Shown piece after piece: positions 10,738-21,321 of a DNA stretch of 64,000 nucleotides. The stretch comes from Lineus longissimus (lineage: Eukaryota; Nemertea; Pilidiophora; Heteronemertea; Lineidae). Position numbers and translations under genes: made by a program. The notes under the pieces are model-generated. The model searched no databases and was not told the origin of the DNA. It saw nothing but the letters and a program-made list of their open reading frames with translations. The DNA is taken from assembly GCF_910592395.1 (NCBI RefSeq), contig NC_088313.1:6636501-6700500 (forward strand), written 5' to 3'. How positions within the stretch are numbered: position 1 is the first letter of the stretch; every line of letters begins with the position of its first letter.

Positions 10738-13700
10738 CTAATTATAGATTCTTAGACGGTGCATGCGCAGTAGTTTCTTGACTTCGTCACGGTACCTCTT
10801 TCCCCCGCCAATACAATAAAGGTAAAACGTGCTTGCGAAATTCATATGCCAGAGTGTGACAATTGCGATGTATTGTACTTTGTATCTCAGAGACCAATAA
10901 TCATCATTAAAGTCATAAAGATCTTGCAGAACTGGAACAGCAAGAACCAAATCGTACAGACGATGTGGCAGTGACGTCACAACATAAGCCACGCAGACGA
11001 AAATCAACATCCGGGTCAGGTGATGCGTCTCTTTTTCCTGTGACAAGGCAACACCCATTTCCTTACGGTTTTTTGTAGCTGCTTTCAAGGTAACTATGAT
11101 CCAAATGTTGCAGGAAACAATGATGAGAAATGGTATCAAACTACCACAGACAAGATTGTACATTTTACAAAGAGTTTCAAGTGCTGGACGATTGGGAATG
11201 GTGACCTTTAGGATGCCCGCAAATTCTGAAATTAAATTGGTTTCAACTTATAATTTTACTTTAGTCAAATGGTTTTATTTCATGTGGATAAACCCGACAA
11301 CAATAATTAACGACGCTGAAAAGGGCGGCGATGATAATGAGGATTGCCGTCGACGTTGATGTTGACTATTGCGATGATGACGATACCGCCGGTATCGTAT
11401 GCCAATTGAAATGATCGAGGTCATCACACTGGGATTTTCAGTTAGATATAATGAGGGTTTACCTACCCTTGTACGAGAAGAAAATATGAATGTTGATGAC
11501 TATCACAGCCACAATGCTGACAGCTACTGCTCTCCACGCGTTGGATGTGGTACATCTTTGCTTGACCGAAAGAGGGTATCTTACAACAATGAGACGATCA
11601 ATGGACATCATGGCGAGGAAGAGGCCCGATAAAACAGCCGTGGAGTAACCAAGGTAATACATCCACCTGTGATAGAATTAGGTTTGAGTACACATTATAT
11701 CAAGCGCTGTGACGACGAACTCTGGTGGCTCCCAATAAGTTTCTTGATAAAATCGGAGAATTCGTAAATGAATAAAGGCGGGAACATGAATAGATTGAAG
11801 TCTGCAAGAGTTGGAGTGGCGGACTTGGATGGAGGGGGAAGGTTAGCATATTTGGGGCTTACCAACTAACTGCAGTGTTTGCCCATGCTACTTCATCGAT
11901 ATACTGGATCCACTCACCAATACGATCCCAAGCCCGACAATACCCGATTTGTACCACCGCCTTGATGGGTAGAGTCTAAACAGCCGAACACGATAGTAGG
12001 CATTTCGCAGCCATAAAAGGGGTGGGATATCTATTCAAGGGTTAACAACGTAATCGTCATGAACAGTAATGACTCTACAGCGGATCTTTTCATATTACAA
12101 TTAAAGACTAATTGGAAGAAACGAAGACAAGATATCCAACCCCTTTTATGGCTGCGAAAGGCCTACTATTATGCCCGGTTGTTTAGGCTCTACCCATCGA
12201 GGCGGTTGTAGAAATCGGGTATTGTCGGGCTTGGGATCTTATTGGTGAGTGGATCCAGTATATCGTCAAGAAGGTATAGTGTGGGACACTTAAGTAACAG
12301 CATTGAACTGTCATGACAGTGAACTTTATCTTTTAATTTCGCCACTTTGAAAAGCTAATTAATCTCAACCCACAGATCACTTCATTGTAATCATAATGAT
12401 CATATATAGTACAACATTTGCAACGACCTTAAAAACGGGAGCATACCTATGTTTCCCGTAACCCATGTTCACACAGAAACAGGATTTTAGGACTAGGTTG
12501 TTATACGGTATGTTTTCCTCGAATTCCCGAAAATGCGACATCTTTACAGAAAGTCGTCAATTCCAGGAAATTATTTTATCTTTCCAAAAAGAATAGACAT
12601 CGAGTTTCTGGATTTTTTGCAGTTCCGAACTACATGTAGCCATGGATGTAAGGCTTGTGGCAGGTAATCGTGGTTGTCAAGTCCTTGTAAGTAATGGATA
12701 CAGATACAACACACATTGATTTGCCAATGAAAATATTCACTGGCGGTACTGGAGAAAGGAATGCTAAATTCAATGAAGACCTGGACGATGCAAACATTCG
12801 GGTACTTTTCTATGAGGAACATGCCCATGAAACAGGTGTCTAAACGGTTGATCGAGCTGCAAACCATGCGGGGGGCAGTATTGGAGAACCCCGCTCGTCC
12901 AAGCATAGTTTTATTCTTTCATGACAAAATTAGTAAATTGGGTGATTTCAAAGTCAGTTTTTAGATTAAGTTTTAAAACTAAATGGAACACTAAAACCCT
13001 CGATTAAACCAGCATTGAAATGAAGTGGGTTTTAGTTTCATCCTATTTCAAAGTCGGTGTTTGTTGGTTTTATCATTATGTCCGGTTTTAGCTTAAAACT
13101 AAGGGATGGTTTTAGTGTCAAAAACTAACACCGGGACTAAAACTAAAACTCTCCACAACACCACAAATGAAATCAGTTCTGGTGTTAGTTTTGACACTCA
13201 GTTTTAACATTATCCTATTTCAAATTAGGTTTTAGTTTCACACTGAAACCTATTGGAACACCAAGGTCTGATCTTAATCCCAGCTAGGTGTTATATTTGG
13301 AAGATTTGTAGTGCATTTTGTATTACCAATAAAACTAACACCTTAGGCATTAACACCAATTGGATTTCAAAGTTGGTGTTGGTGTTAAGAAAAAAATAAA
13401 TCATGTTGTTCGTACCATTTCAAGAAGTAGTTGCTGGTATTTTGAACGCTGATTGGAATAATGATGGACGTGAAATGAGACGACAAATTTATATAGATCG
13501 GAAGCGGTTACAATAGTGAAACAACAGTAACAACGACAACAACATGCATGTTTGGTTTTTCCAAGGTTTTACCTCTGTCCATCTTGGTGTTTGTTTTACC
13601 TGCATGTGGCCGATATTTCCGGCCAGTGGCCAAATTAGCTGCAGGCATACAGGCACCTGCAAGCACATAGAATTAAGGATAAGCAAGGATAAGGTTGTTG

Positions 13701-15198
13701 TAGAGTGATAAACTCAAGGAATGGCACTGGGCCACACCAAACATTCACTTAAATAGGTATAAGTATATATATTATGTAATGATTAAAGGTATTAAAGAGC
13801 ATTAAAACTAGTGTATTGAAAAAGGCAAGACCAGTTTGTGCTGCCATCTGGAATGGGCAGCACAACTATTAAAGACATTAACCCATTCTCCCACATATTT
13901 TTTTTTTTTTTTCACTTAATGACGGAATATATTTACAATTTACAGAACACGAATATGTACATACCTGCAAGCACATAGAATTAAGGATAAGCAAGGATAA
14001 GGTTGTTGTAGAGTGATAAACTCAAGGAATGGCACTGGGCCACACCAAACATTCACTTAAATAGGTATAAGTATACATATTATGTAATGATTAAAGGTAT
14101 TAAAGAGCATTAAAACTAGTGTATTGAAAAAGGCAAGACCAGTTTGTGCTGCCATCTGGAATGGGCAGCACAACTATTAAAGACATTAACCCATTCTCCC
14201 ACATGCAGAATAAAACCTCTTCTTAGTTTCAGCCCAGGTTTTAGGTGTTTAGATAAAACCAGGTGTTGGTGTTAAACTAAAACCTCGAATTGGTCTTATC
14301 CAGACATAGGTTTTTAGGGGTAGAAATTAAGAATAAAACTGACACTAACACCCAACACTAAAACCAAAACCAACTTTGAAATCACCCAATGTACCCTCTT
14401 TTATAGTTATATGGGGGAACATAGGAACCGGGGAACATATGTACCGAGGAACATAGGTACCTATTGAGGGATTATAGGTATTGGGGAACATAGGTACCGG
14501 GGAACATAGGTGGACCCCTTAAAGCCGGTTGAATAGTTTTGGAGATATCAAGGTGTAGGTATAAAGTTCAAAAGTTCTATGGATTTAACTCTGAGTGTCT
14601 TTTACAGTCCACACAACGTTTCGCCTTGCGTTCTCAAAGGCGTCTTCGGTGTAATGAGTATACAATATATGTGCAGGAGGCGTAGGCATTGATATTTTTT
14701 ATGAGCTAGACTGTACGCCTGGATGAGTCGTTTAATAGCCAAACTGCTGGGTAGATGACTCACGGAAAGTCTATTGTAGTATCGGTCACAACCCGCCCTA
14801 ACTTCTCATACTCACTGAAATTGAAACTCCGTGAAATTGGATTTCATCCAATCCACTTTAATGAAAGTCGCAACTATTATAACCAGATTTATTGTATCCA
14901 CAATTGCCATTCCTGCCATGTAAATGCAGGTCGAAAACTTCCTATTATTCTTCAACAAGCTGATCAAGAGGGACAGAATATTACCAGGGATCCCGAGAAC
15001 ATTGGTTACGATCCAGAAGTATTTAGTCAACACGTCCAATGACAGGAGCATTACTGAGATTACTTGTGGCTGGGTTGATTGAGAGGTCAGCCATACTACC
15101 GATGACGATACGGTGTAGATCACCGTATTGCTGTTGTTACTGTAAAGTAGGGTATAGTTTTTATTGTGAAACATTTTATTATTGCTATTGTGTTCCAT
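10738..15198 (-). CDS. Class A GPCR, peptide-receptor-like (copy A)
   Basis: Predicted seven-transmembrane receptor of 356 aa from three exons: 15198-14816, 11666-11467, 11225-10738. Donors GTGAGT and GTAGGT and their AG acceptors keep frame (phases 2 and 1). The N terminus has sequons NYT and NNS. TM1 (about 60-83) carries the GxPGN motif, TM2 about 90-113. DRL replaces DRY at 151-153. TM5 is about 218-241, TM6 about 266-288 with VTSLP in place of CWxP, TM7 about 307-332 with NFASTFYLYC in place of NPxxY. No cysteine stands at the TM3 start, although ECL2 has one (LETLC). The overall pattern recalls FMRFamide/TRH-type invertebrate receptors; ligand unknown. Start chosen as the first true ATG. 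Intron 1 (3.1 kb) holds two transposons. No stop or frameshift seen. Copies B and C are close paralogues. Confidence 0.88.
11897..12265. mobile_element. MITE with ~140-bp inverted arms, in GPCR A intron 1
   Basis: The left end CGATATACTGGATCCACTCA is exactly repeated as the reverse complement of the right end. Homology continues through AAGCCCGACAATACCCGATT and GCAGCCATAAAAGGGGT over about 140 bp per arm, around a unique centre of about 90 bp. No coding sequence. A target duplication is not evident. Confidence 0.85.
12266..12936. other. Intronic sequence; unrecognised minus-strand frame
   Basis: Mostly unremarkable intron sequence. A 111-codon minus-strand frame at 12571-12906 (with a stretch FMGMFLIEKYPNVCIVQVF) resembles real protein in composition, but I cannot assign it and it has no supporting splice partners. 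I do not call it a gene. Confidence 0.3.
12937..14390. mobile_element. 1.45-kb nonautonomous element with GTTTTAG-rich subterminal repeats
   Basis: Ends match as inverted repeats: ATTGGGTGATTTCAAAGTCA on the left, ATTGGGTGATTTCAAAGTTG as the reverse complement of the right. The first and last 300 bp are packed with GTTTTAGTTT/AACTAAAAC words in both orientations. The centre contains a nearly identical 242-bp direct duplication. There is no transposase frame. It lies in intron 1 of GPCR A. The flanks read TAGTAA and GTACCC, so the target duplication is unclear. Confidence 0.75.
13655..14204. repeat. Two near-identical 242-bp direct repeats
   Basis: Copies at 13655-13896 and 13963-14204 (period 308 bp), both starting ACCTGCAAGCACATAG and ending CCATTCTCCCACAT. 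I see essentially one difference (TATATAT versus TATACAT). A T-run and about 50 bp of unique sequence separate them. The near identity indicates a recent duplication inside the element. Confidence 0.9.
14411..14513. repeat. Minisatellite GGGGAACATAGGTACC
   Basis: Six imperfect units of 15-21 bp (GGGGAACATAGGAACC, GGGGAACATATGTACCG and variants) directly after the preceding element, in GPCR A intron 1. Confidence 0.85.
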
Positions 15199-16699
15199 TT
15201 TCAAAGAGATCAAGATGAGGCGTGATATTCTACAAGTGATGACCAATCTGTCGGTTATCACATTTGTTATCAAACCTCATACTCTCAAGTGTAGTTTCAT
15301 TCCATTGGTGCGTGAATGCCTGCTAAAGTTAATGCACACAATTTTGGGGGGAAATCTTTATTTTTATGGCCACCAGAAGTCGCAAGTATCTCAGACCCAT
15401 CATATTCGGTTTGACAATCCGTAACTACTCCAGGCCTGCTGAAAGCACAGAACTTGCTGAGGCACTCCGATGTATTGTCCAATGTGTCAGATCCTGCAAA
15501 GGTGCTATTATAACAATGATAACGAGAGACTGTCGGCCAATTTTGCTTTCGAGTGGATGGTGAACAAATGAAATCGCTGTTATAAACGATTACGTCGTTT
15601 TGAAAATCACGTTTCTCTTTTCCCGCAGGCTCGTTGAAGCGACGAATGATAGAAAAAGAAAATGTGTATGTTTATTCGTTCTGAAATATGAAACATCCAT
15701 GGTTGCTATGCATCGTACAAATTAATTGGCCTTTTTTTCGCAAGCAGTTGGCGAACAACATTTATGCTCGGCAAATATGAATCTGTAATATTATCGACTG
15801 CTTTTGAATGAAAAAAATGAGCTATACAATATGGAAGATGGGTGATGGTTCAAAGCAAAACCACTAGGTGAGCTCGCTTGTATGATTTTGGTAAATGTAA
15901 AATGGTCAGTTAAAGTTTTCCTTTGAGGTTTCTCGATATTCATGTGCGTTTCCGCGTTACCCGTTCAGTAATGAGTGAATTTTCACCGAAGGTCGATAAT
16001 TACATCATCTAAAAGTTTAAGTTATATTTTAAAAAGTTGAATGAAGCCCCCAAAACATTAACGCGAACGTTTATCTCATCGAATAATGGATAAGGCGTTG
16101 GCGTTGGCGTTTCCGGGGATTTACGTAAACTCCCTATTGATTGAATGTCTCGGAGTGGTTCCCGATTGAGTCAGTCATCAGTGCGTATGCTTCATACAGG
16201 TACACGTCCAAATGACCCGTTCGGTATCCAAGCCTCGCGTAAATGACGAGCTGTGAGTTTATTGTAGTATATGGGCCACAACCTACTGGACAGGTCTACC
16301 ATCGTTGCGATTGACTTCATGTAATAATATGGCGACGTGAGTGCATGTGCCGGGCTGGATTGTGTCTTCGGGATCAAATTTGTGAAGTTCCTTGGATGTA
16401 TGGTCGGTGTTATTCATGTTGATACGTTTTGTTAAGTTCCCGAGGTCGTATTGAGGACTGACTAGCGAAATATTTCTGCATATGTGCGGAAATATCAGCT
16501 TGTGAAGTTTTCCTTTGACAGTTTTCTCAACATCGGAGCTTTGTTGAGCGTGCAAGCACATTCATCTACACGTATAGGTGCATTGACAGTTCTTTTGTGT
16601 TGAAATGCTAAATCCGTGGAGCTCTGTGTATTATACATTGTATACACTGAGCACAAAGACTGTCGATTTCGAGTTGTTTCCTATCCTTTTACGTTCGAC
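15199..16699. other. 5' flank of GPCR A with duplicated segments
   Basis: No gene. 15290-15850 resembles the upstream region of GPCR B, which is now split (24600-25057 and 28046-28580). Shared words include CATATTCGGTTTGACAAT, CTGAAATATGAAACA and TATCGACTG(C/T)TTTTGAATGA. 16144-16290 repeats the sequence next to exon 1 (compare 23960-24120). The conserved upstream block may contain the shared promoter. Confidence 0.5.
16044..16135. repeat. Decayed relative of the 7404 MITE
   Basis: AGCCCCCAAAACATTAACGC and GGGGATTTACGTAAACTCCC correspond to the two ends of the 128-bp MITE at 7404, shortened to about 92 bp and diverged. Confidence 0.55.
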
Positions 16700-17649
16700 A
16701 TGGGAAGGAATAAGGGTTTTCAGCATGGTGGGAAAGCTGGTAGCGAATCTACTGTAAGTGAATCTAAGAAACGAAAGGAGCGAAACCCATCGGACACGGG
16801 TGCGTCCCCGCCCCTCAAAAGGCAGTCTTCGCACCCTGATCTGTTTGAGAAAACTGCTGTAACGGTGAGCGAGGACTCAATCATGAAGACTATCGCAAAA
16901 CCATCCGTTATCGAAATACTCGCTGGAGCCATAAGCTCGCATCTGAAGGCTGCTCAAACTAAATTTGAAGAAAAAGTTGACAGCACCTTGAAGTCTATGA
17001 AAGAGGAAAATAAGCAACTTCAGGAACTACTTGTGACCAAGCAATCGGTAATAGACGCTCAACATAAGAGAACCAGTGGGCTTAAGCAGGATGCTCTTAA
17101 CCTGGGTCTAGAGTTGCAGCAGGAAAAGTTGAAACGGATAGAAACTGCCAAAGAATTGCACGTAGTGGTGGCTGACTCCCATGAAGAACTCGAGGCCTAC
17201 GTGCGTAGGAATGCGGTGCGCTTTTGCAATGTTCCAGTAAATGACATTAAGCCAACCGGGGACACTGACAAGTTTGTAGTGAACTTTGTGAAGTCAATGC
17301 TGGACATTAATATCTCAGAGAAAGACATTTCCCGCTCTCACTTCTTATCCAAGGTTTCAAATGGTAAAGCCAAATTCTGTGTAAATTTGTGACCTACAAC
17401 CTCAGGCGTGTTATCCTGAAAAGTAGATCAATGCTGAAGGGGCGTTCTACTATCTTCATCTTTGAAGACTTAACTAAGAGACGCTTCCGCACCATCCAGC
17501 AGCTTCTTAAACATAGAAGGGTAGGTGCACTCGATAGCGTGTGGAGCGTTGATGGTATGATTCATTATAAAGTTGCCAAAAATGACGTACTTATTAAATA
17601 TTATGAAGACCTTCCAGCCTGGTTGCAAGATGACCCTGTCCGAGGGTAA
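16700..17649 (+). pseudogene. CR1-like LINE ORF1 with one frameshift
   Basis: Starts MGRNKGFQHGG, then a basic Ser-rich segment, a long coiled-coil region (KFEEKVDSTLKSMKEENKQL onward, about residues 90-170) and a C-terminal domain with YVRRNAVRFCNVP. A single frameshift near 17388 moves the end (LKGRSTIFIFEDLTKRRFRT) into another frame. Coiled coil plus a small C-terminal domain fits LINE ORF1 RNA-binding proteins. The LINE ORF2 follows on the same strand. Confidence 0.65.
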
Positions 17650-17700
17650 GCTATATCTGCCTGGCCATTTATCGTGGCCTCTTAGTCTTCTCAGTTAGAG

Positions 17701-19450
17701 ATGGGAGTCGACCTAACTACTTGGCGGCCCAATGTTGGCTTGTTCAACTCCTTAAAAATTAGCAAGAAGGAATGGAGTGGGTTCCCTTCAAACTGTGGAA
17801 TTGTACTGTGGTTGATGTTGTGTTTGACTTTTGTTTGTTTTTCCGTTGTTCTCTTGTCGGTCGGCTCGTCTAATTTCCTGTGGTATTATTCTATTCTACT
17901 CATTATAGATGGTGTGTCGAGACTTCTCATACTTCTTATACTAATAAGTATAGTGAGTTTCACTGTGCGCTATCACCGCCATGCTATCAATCCCAGGTCA
18001 ATTGTTCATTGATCATGTACTACAAGTCTATTGTGTCTGTTTGTGCGTGGCCTGTTGAACCTACTTGTCAGTTTTTTTAATCCTAGTCGTAGTGCGTTGC
18101 TTATTATTATGCTTTCTGGTGACGTTCACCCGAATCCAGGCCAAGCTCAAACAATAACGGTCTTGTTTACAAATATAAATAGTCTAATGGCAGAAGGTGG
18201 CCTGAGATTTAGTGAACTACATATGAGGTTAAAAATGGACAACATTGCAATAGCTTGTGTCGGTGAAGTTGGTATAAATATTGATATGGGTAAGTGTACG
18301 ATACCCGGATATCATGCCTTAGACGATAGGTTCTATGATGTTAAATGCAGAGGTTTGTTAATATATGTCCATGAATCTGTGACTGTAAAGAGAAAACATG
18401 ATTTGGAGGTTGCTGATGCTGGCTGTTTGTGGTAAGAATGTTCTGTAGAGAAACATAAAATTATGGTCGGTGTATTTTACCGTTCTCCTTCACAGCGGGC
18501 CGATGTAAGAAATAATTATTTTAAACAGCTTGATAAATGTTTTGGCTCTGTTCTAAAATCCAAGGTAGATGCGGTTATATGTGGAGGTGACTTCAATGCA
18601 AGAAGCCAAATGTGGTGAGGAGGAGACACTGATACTATCGAAGGAAACCTCTTGTACGATCTTTCTGTAAAACATTCCTTGACCCAGTCATAGATGTTCC
18701 AACAAGAATTACTGCCAACTCAAAGTCCTGTATTGATCTTATCTTCTGTAACCATCCAGGGTTTGTCCTGGACACTAATGTCACGTCACCAATATCGCTG
18801 TCCGATCATAATTGTACTATCGCATCATTGGATATCTCTACCCCTGGTAAGGCACCATCGAGTGAGCGCACTTCTTGGAACTTTGCACGTGTGGACCAGC
18901 AGATGTTGAACGCTGCAGTTAAGGGCTATGATTGGGACAGGGTGATGAGCTTCAATGATATATGCTACTTTTACCGATAGTCTCTACAATATTTTAAGTG
19001 AACATATCCCGAGTGTTAAAAGGGTTGTTAGAGGTAATAATGACATGCCATGGTTTAGTTATAATGTTGGGAAGGCTATGAATCAAAGGAATAAGTGTTA
19101 CCGGAAATTATTGCATGACCATTCATTGTTAAACCGTCAAAAGTTCAGAGAGAGCACTACCAGAGTGTCTGAGGCAGTCAAGGTAGCTAAAGCAGAATAT
19201 CATAATAAGTTATGTAATTCGCTTGATTCCGAAACCTCGGGTACCAAAAATTACTGGTATACCATTAAGAAACTATTAGGTAAGAGGTTCAGCACGGGCA
19301 CTCCGTGCATCAACGATGGTAACAATAACTTTTGTAGCAGTAAAGATATAGCCAACGTTTTTCTTGACTCTTTTCAGGAAAAGTTTCAACATATCCATGA
19401 TGAATCTACTTTACCTCATTTTCCGAGCCAGTATGGAGGTTTTCTGGTTT
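17701..19450 (+). pseudogene. CR1-like LINE ORF2: endonuclease half, RT missing
   Basis: The N terminus is hydrophobic and contains SGDVHPNPGQ. The endonuclease follows: TVLFTNINSL, then VDAVICGGDFNARSQMW and, after frameshifts, LSDHNCTIASLDIST with the SDH motif. A linker follows at 18955-19450 (DMPWFSYNVGKAMNQRNKCY). The frame is broken by TAA after CLW near 18433, a TGA near 18616 and frameshifts. The reverse transcriptase is absent: sequence after 19450 goes straight into what looks like 3' UTR. So this is an internally deleted, dead CR1-like copy. Confidence 0.7.
18115..18144 (+). other. Degenerate 2A-like motif at the LINE ORF2 N terminus
   Basis: Encodes GDVHPNPGQ. The 2A ribosome-skipping consensus is D(V/I)ExNPG followed by P; here Glu is His and the final Pro is Gln, so activity is doubtful. 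2A-like motifs at the start of ORF2 are known from CR1-type LINEs of sea urchins and amphioxus. The preceding hydrophobic leader fits that layout. Confidence 0.55.
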
Positions 19451-19789
19451 AGCAGCACTGCCAGATTTTAACCTCGGCTCTTTTCTCCGGAACAACCGTT
19501 CTTATCAAGTCAATACCCTGTTAAACGGATCGCAGTTTCATTGTACCCCCATAAATATGTCAATTTTAAAATCAACCTGTACATTCCTAAGCTCCTGTTC
19601 TCATGTATTCGAAGTGGTCTTCATTCCATTTTCATTTCACTAAGGTTAACCGTTCTTCCATTTTTTCGCGTGTTTGTAATGCCGTCTTGTTGTCTTAATT
19701 ACATTCTTTATGTTCGTTGTTAATAAGCTAGGGCTATCAATGTATTGCTTCAGCCCTAGTGTAACTCTTCATTGTATAATTCTATTTTT
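19451..19789 (+). other. Probable LINE 3' UTR with terminal stem-loop
   Basis: Non-coding stretch after the broken ORF2. At 19728-19759 a perfect 8-bp stem CTAGGGCT / AGCCCTAG encloses a 16-nt loop. A 3'-terminal stem-loop is a known feature of CR1/L2-type LINE RNAs, recognised by their reverse transcriptase. Assignment is inference. Confidence 0.45.
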
Positions 19790-20138
19790 AGCTCACCTCT
19801 TAGCAGAGGTGAGCTTATCCCATACCGTGGCGTCCGTCGTCCGTCGTCGTCGTCGTCGTCGTCGTCGTCCGTCGTCCGTTAGCAGGGCACGTTTCGTAAC
19901 TGTTAGAGCTATTGAGTTGAAACCTGGTACACATGTACCCTTATGTAATAACACCTTGGAGACCAAGATTCGGTCCGATTCGTTTCATGGTTTGGCCACC
20001 AGGGGGCCAAACGTTAAAAGTGAAAATATGCAATATCTCCCTTAATAGTAGTCGGGAAATTTTGAAAAAAATATGGTAGGTACTTCTAGCAAAGGTGCAT
20101 CATATATCCTCCGGGTTTTTGATTTGACCTCCTTTTCA

Positions 20139-20153
20139 AGGTCACAGAGGTCA
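20139..20153 (+). promoter_or_regulatory. DR3-type nuclear receptor half-site pair (unit 1)
   Basis: AGGTCA CAG AGGTCA: two perfect nuclear-receptor half-sites in direct orientation with 3-bp spacing. Function is untested; it may simply be part of the repeat consensus. Confidence 0.45.
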
Positions 20154-20439
20154 AATGGTGTAAATTGGCCGTCAGGATGTAACGATGGCACGTTTCTAAA
20201 CTGCAATGACTATTGATACCAAATTTGGTACACATTTACCCCTTAGTCAGGTGATCTCAGGGACCAAAGTTTGGTCCAATATGATTCACCACTTGACCAC
20301 CAGGGGGCAAAATCCAAAAACCTTAAAAATGTGATTATTCCTTAACTTCTTGCCCGATTGCCACCAATTTGATATCATGGGTACATCTAACCACCATACA
20401 GTATATGTCACACAGGTTTTTAATTTGACCTTCTTGTCA

Positions 20440-20454
20440 AGGTCACAGAGGTCA
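20440..20454 (+). promoter_or_regulatory. DR3-type nuclear receptor half-site pair (unit 2)
   Basis: Second perfect AGGTCA CAG AGGTCA, in the next internal tandem unit of the same element. Confidence 0.45.
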
Positions 20455-20753
20455 AATGGCGTAAATTCGCCGTCAGGCCGTAACTATGGCACGTTTCTTA
20501 ACTGCAATGACTATTGATCACAAATTAAGTACACATGTACCCCTTGGTCAGGTGATCTCAGGTACTGAAGTTTGGTGCGATCTGATTTGCCGTTTGGCCT
20601 CCAGGGAGGGGGCCAAATCCTAAATTCTTCAAAATGCCATTATTCCTAGTAATGACTTGCCCGATTGGCACCAATTTTATATCATAGGTACATCTAATTC
20701 TGACAACCATTCAATGTGTCACCCGGGTCTTCTTTGATTTGACCTACTTTTCA

Positions 20754-20768
20754 AGGTCACAGAGGTCG
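20754..20768 (+). promoter_or_regulatory. DR3-type half-site pair (unit 3, one mismatch)
   Basis: AGGTCA CAG AGGTCG: same arrangement with the last base changed. Confidence 0.35.
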
Positions 20769-20944
20769 AATGTACTGTAAATTGGCCATTTTGGGGAAAT
20801 TGTAATTGCTTGGACCTACATCAAACCTAACACTACATGACACATTACCATGCTATTTATCCATCTTTCCTCCACATGAGGTGAGCACAATGGCCCTGGC
20901 TATTTCATTGAATAAATCACAATACAAAAAAAAGGTCTACCATC

Positions 20945-21310
20945 TCATACTCAATGAAATTGAAACTCCGTGTAATTTGATTTCACTCAACCCAGTTTTT
21001 AAGTTACAACCAGATGTATCCCTTTGCAAAGAGTTCGAGAGGTTGCGCAATCTACTCCACATAACACATCGTTCCGATACGAATAACCAATCGATCGCAT
21101 TTACCACACTACATGCAGGTCGAACTTCAAACTACATGCTTGACAAAGTTATGTTCATCATTCGAAAATCTAGAAAATCCTCTTGAAAAAAATATCTTAC
21201 GGCAACCAGAAGTTGCTATCTCCTCTAATAACCCATTATATTCGGTTTGGCAATACATAACTAATCGTCTAAATTTTGAATTAGGTTTGGTTCCATCAAA
21301 CCCAATGATA
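20945..21310 (-). pseudogene. Second GPCR exon 1 / 5' flank fragment
   Basis: 20948-21025 matches the end of GPCR exon 1 (TGAAATTGAAACTCCGTG, ACAACCAGATGTATCC), again with CAATTTCATTGAG instead of a GT donor, as in the fragment at 9890. It then jumps to sequence like the exon's N-terminal side and the 5' flank (GTTCCGATACGAATAAC; CATTATATTCGGTTTGGCAA). Both fragments share the same broken donor and a similar internal deletion, so they are probably copies of each other. Not translatable. Confidence 0.55.
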
Positions 21311-21321
21311 GCATTATATAG

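Larger units (their letters stand above)
19790..20887. mobile_element. Nonautonomous element with AGCTCACCTC ends and ~300-bp internal repeats
   Basis: Opens with the palindrome AGCTCACCTC...GAGGTGAGCT, followed by a CGT-repeat stretch (about 19828-19880), and closes with GAGGTGAGCA, the inverse of its start. Between lie three roughly 300-bp tandem units, each with GGTACACATNTACCC, a CCACCAGGGGGCMAA block and TTGACCTNCTTTTCAAGGTC. No transposase. Elements with this palindromic start and CGTC run are, as I recall, common in marine invertebrate genomes. Confidence 0.75.

Noticed and set aside
12571-12906. Minus-strand 111-codon frame as an exon
   Set aside because: Protein-like composition but no family I can name, no clear splice sites at both ends, and it lies inside a GPCR intron.
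16283-16561. Minus-strand frame as an N-terminal GPCR exon upstream of copy A
   Set aside because: It shows no similarity to the N termini of copies A, B or C and has no conserved donor.
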